DNA of 64,000 nucleotides from Nocardioides luti (GCF_014212315.1 NZ_JACKXE010000001.1:2790001-2854000), one strand, 5' to 3'; positions 52,044 through 60,570 are shown, numbered from the stretch's first letter. Translations and numbers: made by a program. Notes: generated by a model not told the origin, from the letters alone.

Positions 52044-53432
52044 GTGACGACCGACACCCGCTCCGGCCCGGCCAGCAGCGCGACCCGCACCCCGACCACG
52101 GCCGTGATCGGCGCCGGCATCAGCGGGCTGACGGCGACGAAGATGCTCACCGACTACGGCATCGACGTGACGACGTTCGAGTCCTCGGACCGGATCGGCG
52201 GCAACTGGGCCTTCGGCAACCCGAACGGCCACAGCAGCGCCTACCGCTCGCTGCACATCGACACCTCCAAGCACCGGCTGTCCTTCAAGGACTTCCCGAT
52301 GCCGGAGTCCTACCCCGACTTCCCGCACCACACCCAGATCAAGGACTACCTCGAGGCGTACGCCGCCGCCTTCGACCTCAAGGACCGCATCGAGTTCCGC
52401 AACGGGGTCGTGCACGCCGAGCGGCTGCCGGGCGGCGGCTGGGAGCTGGAGGACCAGGCGGGCGAGCGGCGCCGCTTCGACCTGCTCGTCGTCGGCAACG
52501 GCCACCACTGGGACCCGCGGACCGCCGACTTCCCGGGGGAGTTCACCGGGGAGTCGATCCACTCGCACCACTACATCGACCCGCACGACCCGCTGGACTT
52601 CACCGGCCGGCGGATCCTCGTGGTCGGGCTCGGCAACAGCGCGGCCGACATCGCCGTCGAGCTGTCGAGCCGCTCGCTGCAGAACACCGTGACGCTGTCG
52701 ACGCGGTCGAGCGCCTGGATCGTGCCGAAGTACACCGGTGGGCTCCCGGCCGACAAGTACTACGTGACCACGCCGTACCTCCCCCTCGCGTGGCAGCGGA
52801 AGTTCCTCCAGAAGATGCAGTTCATGGCCGGCTCGAACCCCGAGCTCTACGGCCTGCCCGCGCCCAACCACAAGTTCTTCGAGGCGCACCCGACGCAGTC
52901 GGTCGAGCTGCCGCTGCGGCTCGGCTCGGGCGACATCACGCCGAAGGGCGACGTCGCGCGCCTCGACGGCGCGACCGTGCACTTCGTGGACGGCACCAGC
53001 AGCGACTTCGACGTCATCGTCTACGCCACCGGCTACAACATCACCTTCCCGTTCTTCGACCCCGACTTCATCAGCGCCCCGGAGAACCGGCTCCCGCTCT
53101 TCAAGCGGATGTTCAAGCCCGGTCTCGACGACCTGGTGTTCATGGGCTTCGCGCAGGCGACGCCGACGCTGTTCCCCTTCGTCGAGAGCCAGGCGCGGCT
53201 GCTCGCGGCGTACGCCGCCGGGCACTACCGGCTGCCGGCCGACGACGACATGGAGCGGGTGATCCTCGAGGACCAGCAGAAGTACACCGGCCACGTCCTC
53301 GACCGGCCGCGGCACACGCAGCAGGTCGACTACTTCCTCTACGAGCACGACCTGCGGGTCAAGGAGATCCCGGCCGGGCGGCGGCGGGCCGCCCGCGACG
53401 GCCCCCCGGTGCTGGCGGGCCGGGCCGGGTGA
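52044..53432 (+). CDS. Flavin-containing monooxygenase
   Basis: A 462-residue NADPH/FAD monooxygenase. Motifs are the FAD site AVIGAGISGLTATKML near 20-35, the FMO fingerprint FTGESIHSHHYIDPHDP, the NADPH site VVGLGNSAADIAVELS, and the YATGYNITFPF segment. These favour an FMO, oxidising N, S or ketone substrates (Baeyer-Villiger type is possible). It heads an operon with TetR and an alpha/beta hydrolase, all with 4-base overlaps. A leaderless-type promoter with a palindrome precedes it. Such trios often handle esters formed by the monooxygenase, which the hydrolase then cleaves. Confidence 0.92.
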   Translation: MTTDTRSGPASSATRTPTTAVIGAGISGLTATKMLTDYGIDVTTFESSDRIGGNWAFGNPNGHSSAYRSLHIDTSKHRLSFKDFPMPESYPDFPHHTQIKDYLEAYAAAFDLKDRIEFRNGVVHAERLPGGGWELEDQAGERRRFDLLVVGNGHHWDPRTADFPGEFTGESIHSHHYIDPHDPLDFTGRRILVVGLGNSAADIAVELSSRSLQNTVTLSTRSSAWIVPKYTGGLPADKYYVTTPYLPLAWQRKFLQKMQFMAGSNPELYGLPAPNHKFFEAHPTQSVELPLRLGSGDITPKGDVARLDGATVHFVDGTSSDFDVIVYATGYNITFPFFDPDFISAPENRLPLFKRMFKPGLDDLVFMGFAQATPTLFPFVESQARLLAAYAAGHYRLPADDDMERVILEDQQKYTGHVLDRPRHTQQVDYFLYEHDLRVKEIPAGRRRAARDGPPVLAGRAG

Positions 53433-54043
53433 GCGGCCCGCCCAAGGGCGACCAGCGCCGCACGGCGCTGCTCGAGTCGCTCGACCACCACCTCCACGAG
53501 AGCAGCCTCGACTCGATCAACATCGCCGACATCTCGCGGCGGGCCGGCGTCACGCGCTCGGCGTTCTACTTCTACTTCGAGAACAAGGCCGCCGCCGTCG
53601 CCGCGCTGAGCGAGGAGATGTACGACGAGGTGTTCGCCGCCGGCGCCGCGCTGGTCGGCCAGGACGGCACGCCGCGGTGGCGCGTGGAGACCACGATCAA
53701 CGGGGTGTTCGACGCGTGGGAGCGGCACGAGCACCTCTTCCGCGCGATGCTCGAGGCGCGCGCCGCCAACCCCTCGGTCCGCGAGCTGTGGGACGCCGAC
53801 CGGCAGTCCTTCGTGCCGCCGCTGGCGGCGATGATCGACGCCGAGCGCGCCGCCGGGCACGCCCCGCCCGGGCCCGACGCCGCCGCGCTGGCGACGGTGC
53901 TGCTCGAGCTGAACGACCGCGCCCTCGAGCGGCTCTCGCTCGGCGGCGCCCTGCCGCGGGCGGCGCACGTCGAGGCGCTCGTGACGATCTGGCTGCGGAC
54001 CATCTACGGCACCGACGACCCCACCCCAGGAGACCCCGCATGA
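53429..54043 (+). CDS. TetR family transcriptional regulator
   Basis: A 204-residue regulator with N-terminal helix-turn-helix INIADISRRAGVTRSAFYFY then FENKAAAVAALSEEMYDEVF, typical TetR/EthR sequence. The C-terminal ligand domain is helical with DAWERHEHLFRAMLEARAANP. It overlaps the FMO stop (GTGA) and is followed by a hydrolase gene with ATGA overlap. Likely autoregulatory via the palindrome at the operon promoter. The EthR-EthA pair in mycobacteria is a possible parallel; ligand unknown. Confidence 0.9.
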   Translation: MSGPPKGDQRRTALLESLDHHLHESSLDSINIADISRRAGVTRSAFYFYFENKAAAVAALSEEMYDEVFAAGAALVGQDGTPRWRVETTINGVFDAWERHEHLFRAMLEARAANPSVRELWDADRQSFVPPLAAMIDAERAAGHAPPGPDAAALATVLLELNDRALERLSLGGALPRAAHVEALVTIWLRTIYGTDDPTPGDPA

Positions 54044-54996
54044 GCAACCCTGCCCAGCACGACCAGGTGACCTTCCGGTCCGGCGGCGCCGACGCGGCCG
54101 GCGGCGCCGACTGCGACGCCTGGCACGTCCGCGGCGTCGGGGACGCCCTGGCGACGGTGGCCGGGCGCCCGTGCGTCGTGATGGCGCACGGCCTCGCGGG
54201 CACCAAGGACTCCGGCCTGGCGCCGTTCGCGGACGCGCTGGCCGCGGCCGGGCTGGACGTGCTGGCCTTCGACTACCGCGGCTTCGGGGCGTCGGGCGGG
54301 CTGCCGCGGCAGACGGTGTCGATGACAGGGCAGCTCGAGGACTACCGGGCCGCGCTGGCCGCGGCCGCCGCGCTGCCAGGCGTCGACCCGCAGCGGCTGG
54401 TGCTCTGGGGCGTGTCGCTCGCCGGGGGCCACGTGCTCGCGGCTGCCGCCGGGCGCGACGACGTCGCCGCGGTGGTGGCGCTGACCCCGCTGGTCGACGG
54501 GCTCGCGGCCGGTCGGCACGCACTGGCCCACCACACGAAGCGGCAGATGCTGCGCTCGACGGCCGCCGGCGTACGCGGTCGGGTGGCGCAGCTGCGCGGC
54601 CGCCCCGACGTGATGATGCCGGTCGTCGGGCACCCCGGCGACACCGCGGCGCTGACGCTCGACGGCTGCTACGAGGCCTACCACGCGATCGCCGGGCCGA
54701 CCTGGCAAAACGAGGTCTCCGCGACCGTCGGGCTGGAGCTGGGCAACCACCGGCCCGGCAGGCAGGCCGCCGGGATCCGGTGCCCGCTGCTCGTCCAGAT
54801 CGCCGACTTCGACCGCAGCGCCCCGCCGTACGCCGCGGCGAAGGCGGCCGTGAAGGGGCGCGCCGAGGTCCGCCACTACCCGTGCGACCACTTCGACGTC
54901 TACGCCGGCGCCCGTTGGCACGACGCCGTCGTCGCGCACCAGGTGCGCTTCCTGACCCGGCACCTCGCCCCGGCGCCGGCCGGGCTGCCGGCGTAG
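54040..54996 (+). CDS. Alpha/beta hydrolase
   Basis: A 318-residue alpha/beta-fold hydrolase. The oxyanion segment VVMAHGLAGTKDSGL, the nucleophile elbow LWGVSLAGGHVL (Ser in GVSLAGG), the acid in IADFDRS and the final His in CDHFDVYAG are all visible. The overlap with TetR and the adjacent FMO suggests it hydrolyses an ester formed by the monooxygenase. The ATG has AGGAG upstream. Not secreted. Substrate unproven. Confidence 0.87.
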   Translation: MSNPAQHDQVTFRSGGADAAGGADCDAWHVRGVGDALATVAGRPCVVMAHGLAGTKDSGLAPFADALAAAGLDVLAFDYRGFGASGGLPRQTVSMTGQLEDYRAALAAAAALPGVDPQRLVLWGVSLAGGHVLAAAAGRDDVAAVVALTPLVDGLAAGRHALAHHTKRQMLRSTAAGVRGRVAQLRGRPDVMMPVVGHPGDTAALTLDGCYEAYHAIAGPTWQNEVSATVGLELGNHRPGRQAAGIRCPLLVQIADFDRSAPPYAAAKAAVKGRAEVRHYPCDHFDVYAGARWHDAVVAHQVRFLTRHLAPAPAGLPA

Positions 54997-55050
54997 GACC
55001 GTCCGCGCCTGCGGACGCAGGTCGTCCGGGACCTCGGTTAGCGTGCGGCC

Positions 55051-55641
55051 ATGACGCAGCCGCCCGAGGGGCTCGAGATCGTCCCGCTGACCCCCGAAAC
55101 CTGGGGGCTGTTCGACGACCTGGTCGTCCGCCACGGCGGCATCTTCGGCGGCTGCTGGTGCATCTGGTTCCATCCCGACAGCGACGAGCGCGGCCAGGGC
55201 GCGGAGGCCAACCGGGCGCTGAAGAAGCGCTACGTCGAGCGGTGCGCGGCCCACGCCGCCCTCGTCGTCGACGGTGACGAGGCGGTCGCGTGGGCGGAGT
55301 ACGGCACCCCCGCGGAGCTGCCGAACCTCCACCACCGCAAGCAGTACGACGCGGAGGCCGATCTCGTCCCCGACTACCGCGTCACCTGCATCTTCGTGGA
55401 CAAGCGCTACCGGCGCCGGGGGCTGGCCGAGACCGCGCTGCTCGGCGCCGTGGACCTGATCGCCCGGGCGGGCGGCGGGATCGTCGAGGGCTACCCCCAC
55501 GTGCCCGGCGACAAGAAGATGTCGTCGTCGTTCCTCTACAACGGCACCCGGGCGATGTACGAGCGCTGCGGCTTCATGTTCGTGCGGCCCAAGGGCCTGA
55601 AGAACACCGTCATGCGGCGCACCGTCGCGCCGGCCGGCTGA
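55051..55641 (+). CDS. GNAT family acetyltransferase
   Basis: A 196-residue single-domain acetyltransferase. The strand-loop VTCIFVDKRYRRRGLAETALL holds the acetyl-CoA motif R-x-x-G-x-A. The unusual Trp/Cys-rich early segment GGCWCIWFHPDSDERGQG is typical of a subset in which this loop forms part of the active site. The C-terminus GTRAMYERCGFMFV is standard. TAGCGT lies six bases before the ATG. Substrate unknown; not in an operon. Confidence 0.83.
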   Translation: MTQPPEGLEIVPLTPETWGLFDDLVVRHGGIFGGCWCIWFHPDSDERGQGAEANRALKKRYVERCAAHAALVVDGDEAVAWAEYGTPAELPNLHHRKQYDAEADLVPDYRVTCIFVDKRYRRRGLAETALLGAVDLIARAGGGIVEGYPHVPGDKKMSSSFLYNGTRAMYERCGFMFVRPKGLKNTVMRRTVAPAG

Positions 55642-55678
55642 CGACCGACGCCTGCTCGTCAGACCGCGCCGGGGCTTG

Positions 55679-55695
55679 ACGTACTCGTAGTATGT
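55679..55695. promoter_or_regulatory. Palindrome over the P450 promoter -10
   Basis: An imperfect 17-bp palindrome, ACGTACTCGTAGTATGT, with six of eight pairs matched. It covers TAGTAT at 55688-55693, which lies six bases before the ATG at 55700. Binding here would block transcription. No regulator is assigned; the MarR gene downstream or the TetR 1.7 kb upstream are candidates. Confidence 0.45.
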
Positions 55696-55699
55696 GGCG

Positions 55700-57091
55700 A
55701 TGGCCACCGTCGAGCAGGACGTCAGCAGTCTCACCGACCGGCGCTTCGCCCGGATGAGCTTTGTGGGCGGCAGCTCGCTGCCACCCGTCGACACCAGCGC
55801 GCTCCCGGCCGGGCCGCGGTGGCCCGCGCTGGTGCAGACCGCGGCGCTGCTCCGCTTCCGCCACTGGCTGCACCCCTACCTGCAGCGGACGTACGGCGAC
55901 GTCTTCACCGTCCGCCTGGTCCCGGGTGGCCGGCCGCTCGTGTTCTTCACCCGGCCCGAGCACGCGAAGGAGATCTTCGCGGGCGACCCCGAGGTCTTCC
56001 ACGCGGGCAAGGCCAACGCGATCCTCGGACCGATCATGGGGGAGCACTCACTGCTGCTGCAGGACTCCTCGCAGCACAAGCGGGCGCGCAAGCTGCTGAT
56101 GCCGGCGTTCAACGGCCACGCCCTGCGGGAGTACCAGGCGCTCGTCACCGAGGTGGCCCGCGCCGAGGTCGCGCGCTGGGTGCCCGGGCAGGAGCTCCGC
56201 TCGCTGGACCGGATGAACGCGCTCACCCTCGAGGTGATCCTGCGCGTCGTCTTCGGCGTCACCGACGAGGCCCGGCTGGCCGAGCTCCGGCCGCGGGTGA
56301 ACAGGACGGTCGAGATCAGCCCCGCGATCCTGCTCGGCTGGGGCTACCCGCGCCTGCAGCGCTTCGGGCCGTGGAGGCGGACGGTGCAGAACCAGCACGA
56401 GCTCGACGCGCTGATGTACGCCGAGATCCGCGAGCGCCGGGTCGCCCCGGACCTCGCGGAGCGCACCGACGTGCTGTCGCGGCTGATCCGGGCGGGCGAG
56501 GGCGGCGCCGACGGGGACCGGCTGGACGACACCGAGCTGCGCGACCAGCTGGTGACGCTGCTGCTCGCCGGCCACGAGACCACCGCGACCGGCCTGGCCT
56601 GGGCGCTGTACGAGCTCGGCCGCGACCCGGCCCTGCTGGCCCGGGCCCAGGAAGCCGCGCGCTCCGGCGACGACGACTACCTCGACGCGGTGATGAAGGA
56701 GTCGCTGCGCCTGCACCCGGTGATCCCGCAGGTGGTCCGCACCGTGCTGAAGCCGGTCACCATCGGCGGCTGGGACCTGCCCGCCGGCACCACGGTCGGC
56801 CCGTCGATCCTCCTGGCCCACAGTCGCGAGGAGAACCACGACGACCCGGACGCCTTCCGCCCCGACCGGTTCCTCGGCCACAACCCGCCCACCAACACCT
56901 GGATCCCCTTCGGCGGCGGCGTCCGCCGCTGCATCGGGGCCGGCTTCTCGCTGATGGAGGGCGTCGCCGTCCTGCGCGAGGTGCTCACGGCGTACGACGT
57001 CACCACCGTCGGCCACGACCAGCCCAAGGTCCGCAACATCACCAGCGTCCCCCGCCGCGGCGCCCGGATCCGCGTGACGCCGGCGGGGTAG
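55700..57091 (+). CDS. Cytochrome P450
   Basis: A 463-residue bacterial haem-thiolate monooxygenase. The I-helix LLLAGHETTATGLAW, the ExxR pair in MKESLRLHP, and the haem loop FGGGVRRCIGAGF with Cys411 are intact. The leading region (ALPAGPRWPALVQTAALLRF then RHWLHPYLQRTYGDVF) resembles the CYP110/CYP4-like bacterial group acting on fatty acids or terpenes. ATG 55700 is chosen because TAGTAT lies six bases upstream. No ferredoxin or reductase is adjacent. It converges on the MarR gene with a repeat between. Confidence 0.92.
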   Translation: MATVEQDVSSLTDRRFARMSFVGGSSLPPVDTSALPAGPRWPALVQTAALLRFRHWLHPYLQRTYGDVFTVRLVPGGRPLVFFTRPEHAKEIFAGDPEVFHAGKANAILGPIMGEHSLLLQDSSQHKRARKLLMPAFNGHALREYQALVTEVARAEVARWVPGQELRSLDRMNALTLEVILRVVFGVTDEARLAELRPRVNRTVEISPAILLGWGYPRLQRFGPWRRTVQNQHELDALMYAEIRERRVAPDLAERTDVLSRLIRAGEGGADGDRLDDTELRDQLVTLLLAGHETTATGLAWALYELGRDPALLARAQEAARSGDDDYLDAVMKESLRLHPVIPQVVRTVLKPVTIGGWDLPAGTTVGPSILLAHSREENHDDPDAFRPDRFLGHNPPTNTWIPFGGGVRRCIGAGFSLMEGVAVLREVLTAYDVTTVGHDQPKVRNITSVPRRGARIRVTPAG

Positions 57092-57118
57092 TCCCGGCTG
57101 TCACTCCTGTCGCAGGAA

Positions 57119-57205
57119 TCCCCGGATATCCGGGGAAACTCGCACTTTCCGGGTGTTGCAACACCCGGAAAGTGCCAACTTCCCCGGATACCCGGGGAAA
57201 TTGGC
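57119..57205. repeat. Three-palindrome element between convergent P450 and MarR genes
   Basis: A perfect 18-bp palindrome TCCCCGGATATCCGGGGA at 57119-57136, a perfect 32-bp palindrome at 57143-57174 (CACTTTCCGGGTGTTG and its complement), and a near-perfect 18-bp one at 57181-57198, plus TGCCAA/TTGGCA arms at 57173-57178 and 57200-57205. The same architecture occurs upstream of hutF. Confidence 0.92.
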
Positions 57206-57212
57206 AGCCCGG

Positions 57213-57671
57213 TCAGCCGGCCGCAAGCCGCGCGAGCACCTTGTCGGTGATCGCACCGAGGGCGGCGACGTCGTCGTCGGTGAGGGCGTCGAAGACCAGG
57301 CGCCGGACGGTGCGGACGTGCTCGGGGGCGGCGGCCTCGATGGCGGACCGACCGGTCGGGGTCAGGACGACGAAGGCGCCGCGGCCGTCGTCGACGCAGT
57401 CCTCCCGCTCGACCAGGCCACGCGCCTGCATCCGCTTCACGTGGTGGGACAGCCGGCTGCGCTCCCAGGCGAGGGCGGCGGCGAGCTCGGAGACGCGCAG
57501 GCGGCCGTTCTCGGCGTCGGTCAGCTGGACCAGGACGTCGAAGTCCGGCAGCGAGAGGCCCGAGTCGCTCTGCAGGCCGCGGTGCAGGGCGGCGGGCAGC
57601 TGGGCGCCCATCGCCAGCCAGCCGCGCCAGGCGTGCTGCTGCTCGTCGGTCAGCCAGGGGTCGTCGCTCAT
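57213..57671 (-). CDS. MarR family transcriptional regulator
   Basis: A 152-residue winged-helix regulator. The helix-turn-helix lies in LRVSELAAALAWERSRLSHH then VKRMQARGLVEREDCVDDGR, and the wing in GAFVVLTPTGR. This is the phenolic/oxidant-responsive MarR layout; no cysteine suggests ligand rather than redox sensing. It is divergent from the pirin gene, and the spacer has two TGACACGTCAC repeats, probably its operator. It likely controls pirin and itself. Confidence 0.9.
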   Translation of the reverse strand: MSDDPWLTDEQQHAWRGWLAMGAQLPAALHRGLQSDSGLSLPDFDVLVQLTDAENGRLRVSELAAALAWERSRLSHHVKRMQARGLVEREDCVDDGRGAFVVLTPTGRSAIEAAAPEHVRTVRRLVFDALTDDDVAALGAITDKVLARLAAG

Positions 57672-57708
57672 GCCGCACCTCTCATGTCGTCCACCCTAGC
57701 GGAATAGT

Positions 57709-57752
57709 TGACACGTCACGCATGTTCCATCACCATATCCGTGACACGTCAC
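57709..57752. promoter_or_regulatory. Two TGACACGTCAC repeats between marR-like and pirin genes
   Basis: Identical 11-mers at 57709-57719 and 57742-57752; TGAC-N2-GTCA is palindromic. The start-to-start distance of 33 bases is about three helical turns. The first overlaps a TTGACA -35 candidate (57708-57713) reading toward pirin. This fits a MarR operator. Confidence 0.6.
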
Positions 57753-57781
57753 CGAATCGTGTCCACCGCGAGAGGACCGCC

Positions 57782-58549
57782 ATGAGCCGCATCGACCTCC
57801 AGCCCCAGATCGACGTCCGTCGTGCCGAGGACCGGTTCGCGAGCAACTTCGGGTGGCTCGACTCGAAGCACTCGTTCTCCTTCGGCCAGCACCACGACCG
57901 CGCCAACACCCACCACGGGCTGCTGCTCGTCAACAACGACGACGTCGTGGACGCGGGCACCGGCTTCGACACGCACCCGCACCGCGACATGGAGATCGTC
58001 ACCTGGGTGCTCGACGGGTCGCTGGTCCACCAGGACTCGACCGGCCACAACGGGATCATCTACCCCGGCCTGGCCCAGCGGATGAGCGCCGGCCGCGGCA
58101 TCATGCACTCGGAGAAGAACGACTCCTGGAAGCTGCAGGGCGACACCCACACCGACCCCGTGCACTTCGTGCAGATGTGGGTCGTCCCCGACGAGCGCGG
58201 CATCACGCCCGGCTACGAGCAGCTCGAGATCGACGGCGAGCTCCTCTCCGGCAGCCTGGTCCCGGTCGCCTCCGGCATGGCGCAGCACGACGGCGCCTCG
58301 GCGATCCGGATCGCGAACAAGTACGCCGCCCTCCACGCCGCCCGGCTCCAGCCCGGCCAGTCCGTCGAGCTCCCCGACGCGCCGTTCCTGCACCTGTTCG
58401 TCCCGCGCGGATCTGTCACGCTGGAGGGCGCCGGGCCGCTCGCGACCGGCGACGCCGTCCGCTTCACCGCGACCGGCGGTCAGCGCGTGACGGCCACCGA
58501 GGCCGCCGAGATCCTGGTGTGGGAGATGCACGCCACCGTCGCCGCCTGA
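57782..58549 (+). CDS. Pirin family protein
   Basis: A 255-residue bicupin-fold iron protein. FGQHHDRANTHHGLLLVNND and HPHRDMEIVTWVLDGSLVHQ give the N-terminal metal His set, and AGRGIMHSEKND the continuing motif; YxxxH-type C-terminal features (YAALHAARLQPGQ) follow. Some pirins are quercetinases, others redox regulators; which applies is unknown. The ATG has GAGAGG upstream; a start 60 bases earlier is unlikely because it overlaps the operator. Control by the divergent MarR is likely. Followed by a VOC protein 53 bases downstream. Confidence 0.92.
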   Translation: MSRIDLQPQIDVRRAEDRFASNFGWLDSKHSFSFGQHHDRANTHHGLLLVNNDDVVDAGTGFDTHPHRDMEIVTWVLDGSLVHQDSTGHNGIIYPGLAQRMSAGRGIMHSEKNDSWKLQGDTHTDPVHFVQMWVVPDERGITPGYEQLEIDGELLSGSLVPVASGMAQHDGASAIRIANKYAALHAARLQPGQSVELPDAPFLHLFVPRGSVTLEGAGPLATGDAVRFTATGGQRVTATEAAEILVWEMHATVAA

Positions 58550-58602
58550 GCACCGCCCGACCACCCGCCGTACCGCCCGCCCCCGAGCCCGAGGAGAAGC
58601 CG

Positions 58603-59115
58603 ATGACCACCACCCCGCCCGACGACGCGGCGCAGGAGCGGCTCGCGACCGAGCGCGCCCGGATCCGCGACACCCACCTGCGCCCGCCGGGGGAGCGGCC
58701 CGCCTCCACGGCCCGCGGCCTGCACCACACGGCGCTGATCAGCCACGACGTCGAGCGGACGGTGCGCTTCTACCAGGACGTGCTCGGCTTCCCGCTGACC
58801 GAGCTCATCGAGAACCGCGACTACCCCGGCTCGAGCCACTTCTTCTTCGACATCGGCCACGACAACCTGCTGGCGTTCTTCGACTTCCCCGGCCTCGACG
58901 TCGGGCCGTACGCCGAGGTGCTCGGCGGCCTGCACCACCTCGCGATCTCGGTGGAGCCCGCGCGCTGGGAGGCGCTGGTCGGCCGGCTCACCGAGTCCGG
59001 CGTGGAGCACGAGGTGCACAGCGGCGTCTCGGTCTACTTCCGCGACCCCGACGGCGCCCGGATCGAGCTGATCGCCGACCCGCTCGGCGAGATGTACGGC
59101 GAGCACGTCCTCTGA
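58603..59115 (+). CDS. VOC (vicinal oxygen chelate) family protein
   Basis: A 170-residue protein with one glyoxalase/dioxygenase-fold module: LHHTALISHDVERTVRFYQD then VLGFPLTELIENRDYPGSSH, and the C-terminal RDPDGARIELIADPLG that supplies the Glu ligand. His in the LHHTAL and LHHLAIS strands complete a metal site. The ATG has GAGGAG upstream. It probably shares the pirin transcript, suggesting metal-dependent oxidation or detoxification of an aromatic or electrophile. Confidence 0.85.
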   Translation: MTTTPPDDAAQERLATERARIRDTHLRPPGERPASTARGLHHTALISHDVERTVRFYQDVLGFPLTELIENRDYPGSSHFFFDIGHDNLLAFFDFPGLDVGPYAEVLGGLHHLAISVEPARWEALVGRLTESGVEHEVHSGVSVYFRDPDGARIELIADPLGEMYGEHVL

Positions 59116-59188
59116 GGACTGCCGAGTCGGCGCATCTGCACTCAATCGGGTCGCGCCAGCGGCGCGGGCGGGTGCACCATGTCCCGTT

Positions 59189-60478
59189 GTGACCTGGCGA
59201 GACCGCTTCCGCGCGTTGCGGATGGACGTGACCCCGTTGCGGGAGTCCCGCGACTTCCGGCTGCTGTTCCTGGCGGGGACGGTCTTCTACTTCGGCGCGA
59301 TGGTCACCTACGTCGCCATCCCGTACCAGATCTACCGCCTCACCGGCTCCAACTTCGCGGTCGGTGCCGTGGGCCTCGTCGAGCTGGTCCCGCTCGTGGT
59401 GTTCGGCCTGTACGGCGGGGCGCTGGCCGACCACGTCGACCGCCGCCGGCTGCTGGTGTGGACGGGAGTGGCCCAGGCGGTCTTCACCGCGGTCCTGGCG
59501 GTGAACGCCTTCCGCGACGACCCGAGCATCGCGGTGATCTTCGTGGTCTCGGCGCTGCTCGCGTCGTCCTCGTCGTTGCAGCGGCCCTCGCGCGAGGCGC
59601 TGATGCCGCGCACGGTCCGGCACGAGCAGATCGCCGCGGCCAACGCGCTGACCAGCCTGGGCATGCAGATCGGCGTCCTCGTCGGCCCGGCGCTCGGCGG
59701 GCTGCTGGTCGCCTACGTCGGCATCGGCTGGTGCTTCCTCGTCGACATCGTCGGGCTCAGCATCGCCACCCTGCTCTTCGTCGCGATGCGGCCCTACCCG
59801 CACCGTGCGGAGACCACCCCGCCGAGCCTGGCCGGGATCGCGGTCGGGCTCCGCTACGCCCTCTCGCGCCGGGACCTGCTCGGCACCTACCTCGTCGACA
59901 TCGCCGCGATGCTGCTCGCGCTCCCTGTCGTCCTGTTCCCGGCGCTGGCCGAGACCGTCTTCGAGCGCCCGGAGCTGCTGGGCCTGCTCTACTCCGCCGA
60001 GACCGTCGGCGCCCTGCTCGCCACGGCGCTGAGCGGGTGGACCGCCCGGGTCCACCACCACGGCCGCGCGATCGTCGTCGCCGCCGCGGCGTACGGCCTG
60101 GCCGTCGGCATCGCCGGCCTGATGCCCAGCATCTGGCTGGTCGCGGTGTTCTTCGCGCTCTCGGGCGCGGCCGACATGATCTCGGGCGTCTTCCGCGGGA
60201 CGGTCTGGAGCCAGACCATCCCCGAGGGCATGCGCGGCCGCCTGGCCGGCATCGAGATGCTGTCCTACTCCCTCGGCCCGCTCGGCGGCCAGGTCCGCGC
60301 CGGCATCACCGCCGACCTGTGGACGGTCCGCGGCGCCATCTCCAGCGGCGGCTTCGCCTGCGTCGCCGGGGTCGCCCTCACGGCGGTCGCGCTGCGCGAC
60401 TTCTGGTCGTACGACGCCCGCACCGACGAGTACGCCGTCGCCGAGCGCGCCGTCCGGGCCGCGGCCGGCGAGGGCTGA
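59189..60478 (+). CDS. MFS transporter (EntS/MFS_3-like)
   Basis: A 429-residue, 12-helix exporter resembling the EntS/MFS_3 group. Markers are DFRLLFLAGTVFYFGAMVTY, motif A GGALADHVDRRRLLVWTGV, SSLQRPSREALMPRTVRHEQ after helix 4 and GTVWSQTIPEGMRGRLAGIE. Members export enterobactin or macrolides. The GTG at 59189 starts it; no strong ribosome site is seen. It ends 26 bases before a strong convergent terminator. Substrate unknown. Confidence 0.88.
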   Translation: MTWRDRFRALRMDVTPLRESRDFRLLFLAGTVFYFGAMVTYVAIPYQIYRLTGSNFAVGAVGLVELVPLVVFGLYGGALADHVDRRRLLVWTGVAQAVFTAVLAVNAFRDDPSIAVIFVVSALLASSSSLQRPSREALMPRTVRHEQIAAANALTSLGMQIGVLVGPALGGLLVAYVGIGWCFLVDIVGLSIATLLFVAMRPYPHRAETTPPSLAGIAVGLRYALSRRDLLGTYLVDIAAMLLALPVVLFPALAETVFERPELLGLLYSAETVGALLATALSGWTARVHHHGRAIVVAAAAYGLAVGIAGLMPSIWLVAVFFALSGAADMISGVFRGTVWSQTIPEGMRGRLAGIEMLSYSLGPLGGQVRAGITADLWTVRGAISSGGFACVAGVALTAVALRDFWSYDARTDEYAVAERAVRAAAGEG

Positions 60479-60503
60479 CCCGGCCGCACGGGCACGGACC
60501 GCG

Positions 60504-60552
60504 CGACGAAGGAGGATCGTCGGCACCAGGTGCCGGAGATCCTCCTTCGTCG
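60504..60552. terminator. Bidirectional terminator between MFS and WXG triad
   Basis: Perfect 15-bp inverted repeat CGACGAAGGAGGATC at 60504-60518 and its complement at 60538-60552, enclosing another perfect hairpin CGGCACCAGGTGCCG. It separates two convergent genes and should stop transcription both ways. Confidence 0.85.
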
Positions 60553-60570
60553 AGCCGGGGCAGGCGCGGG

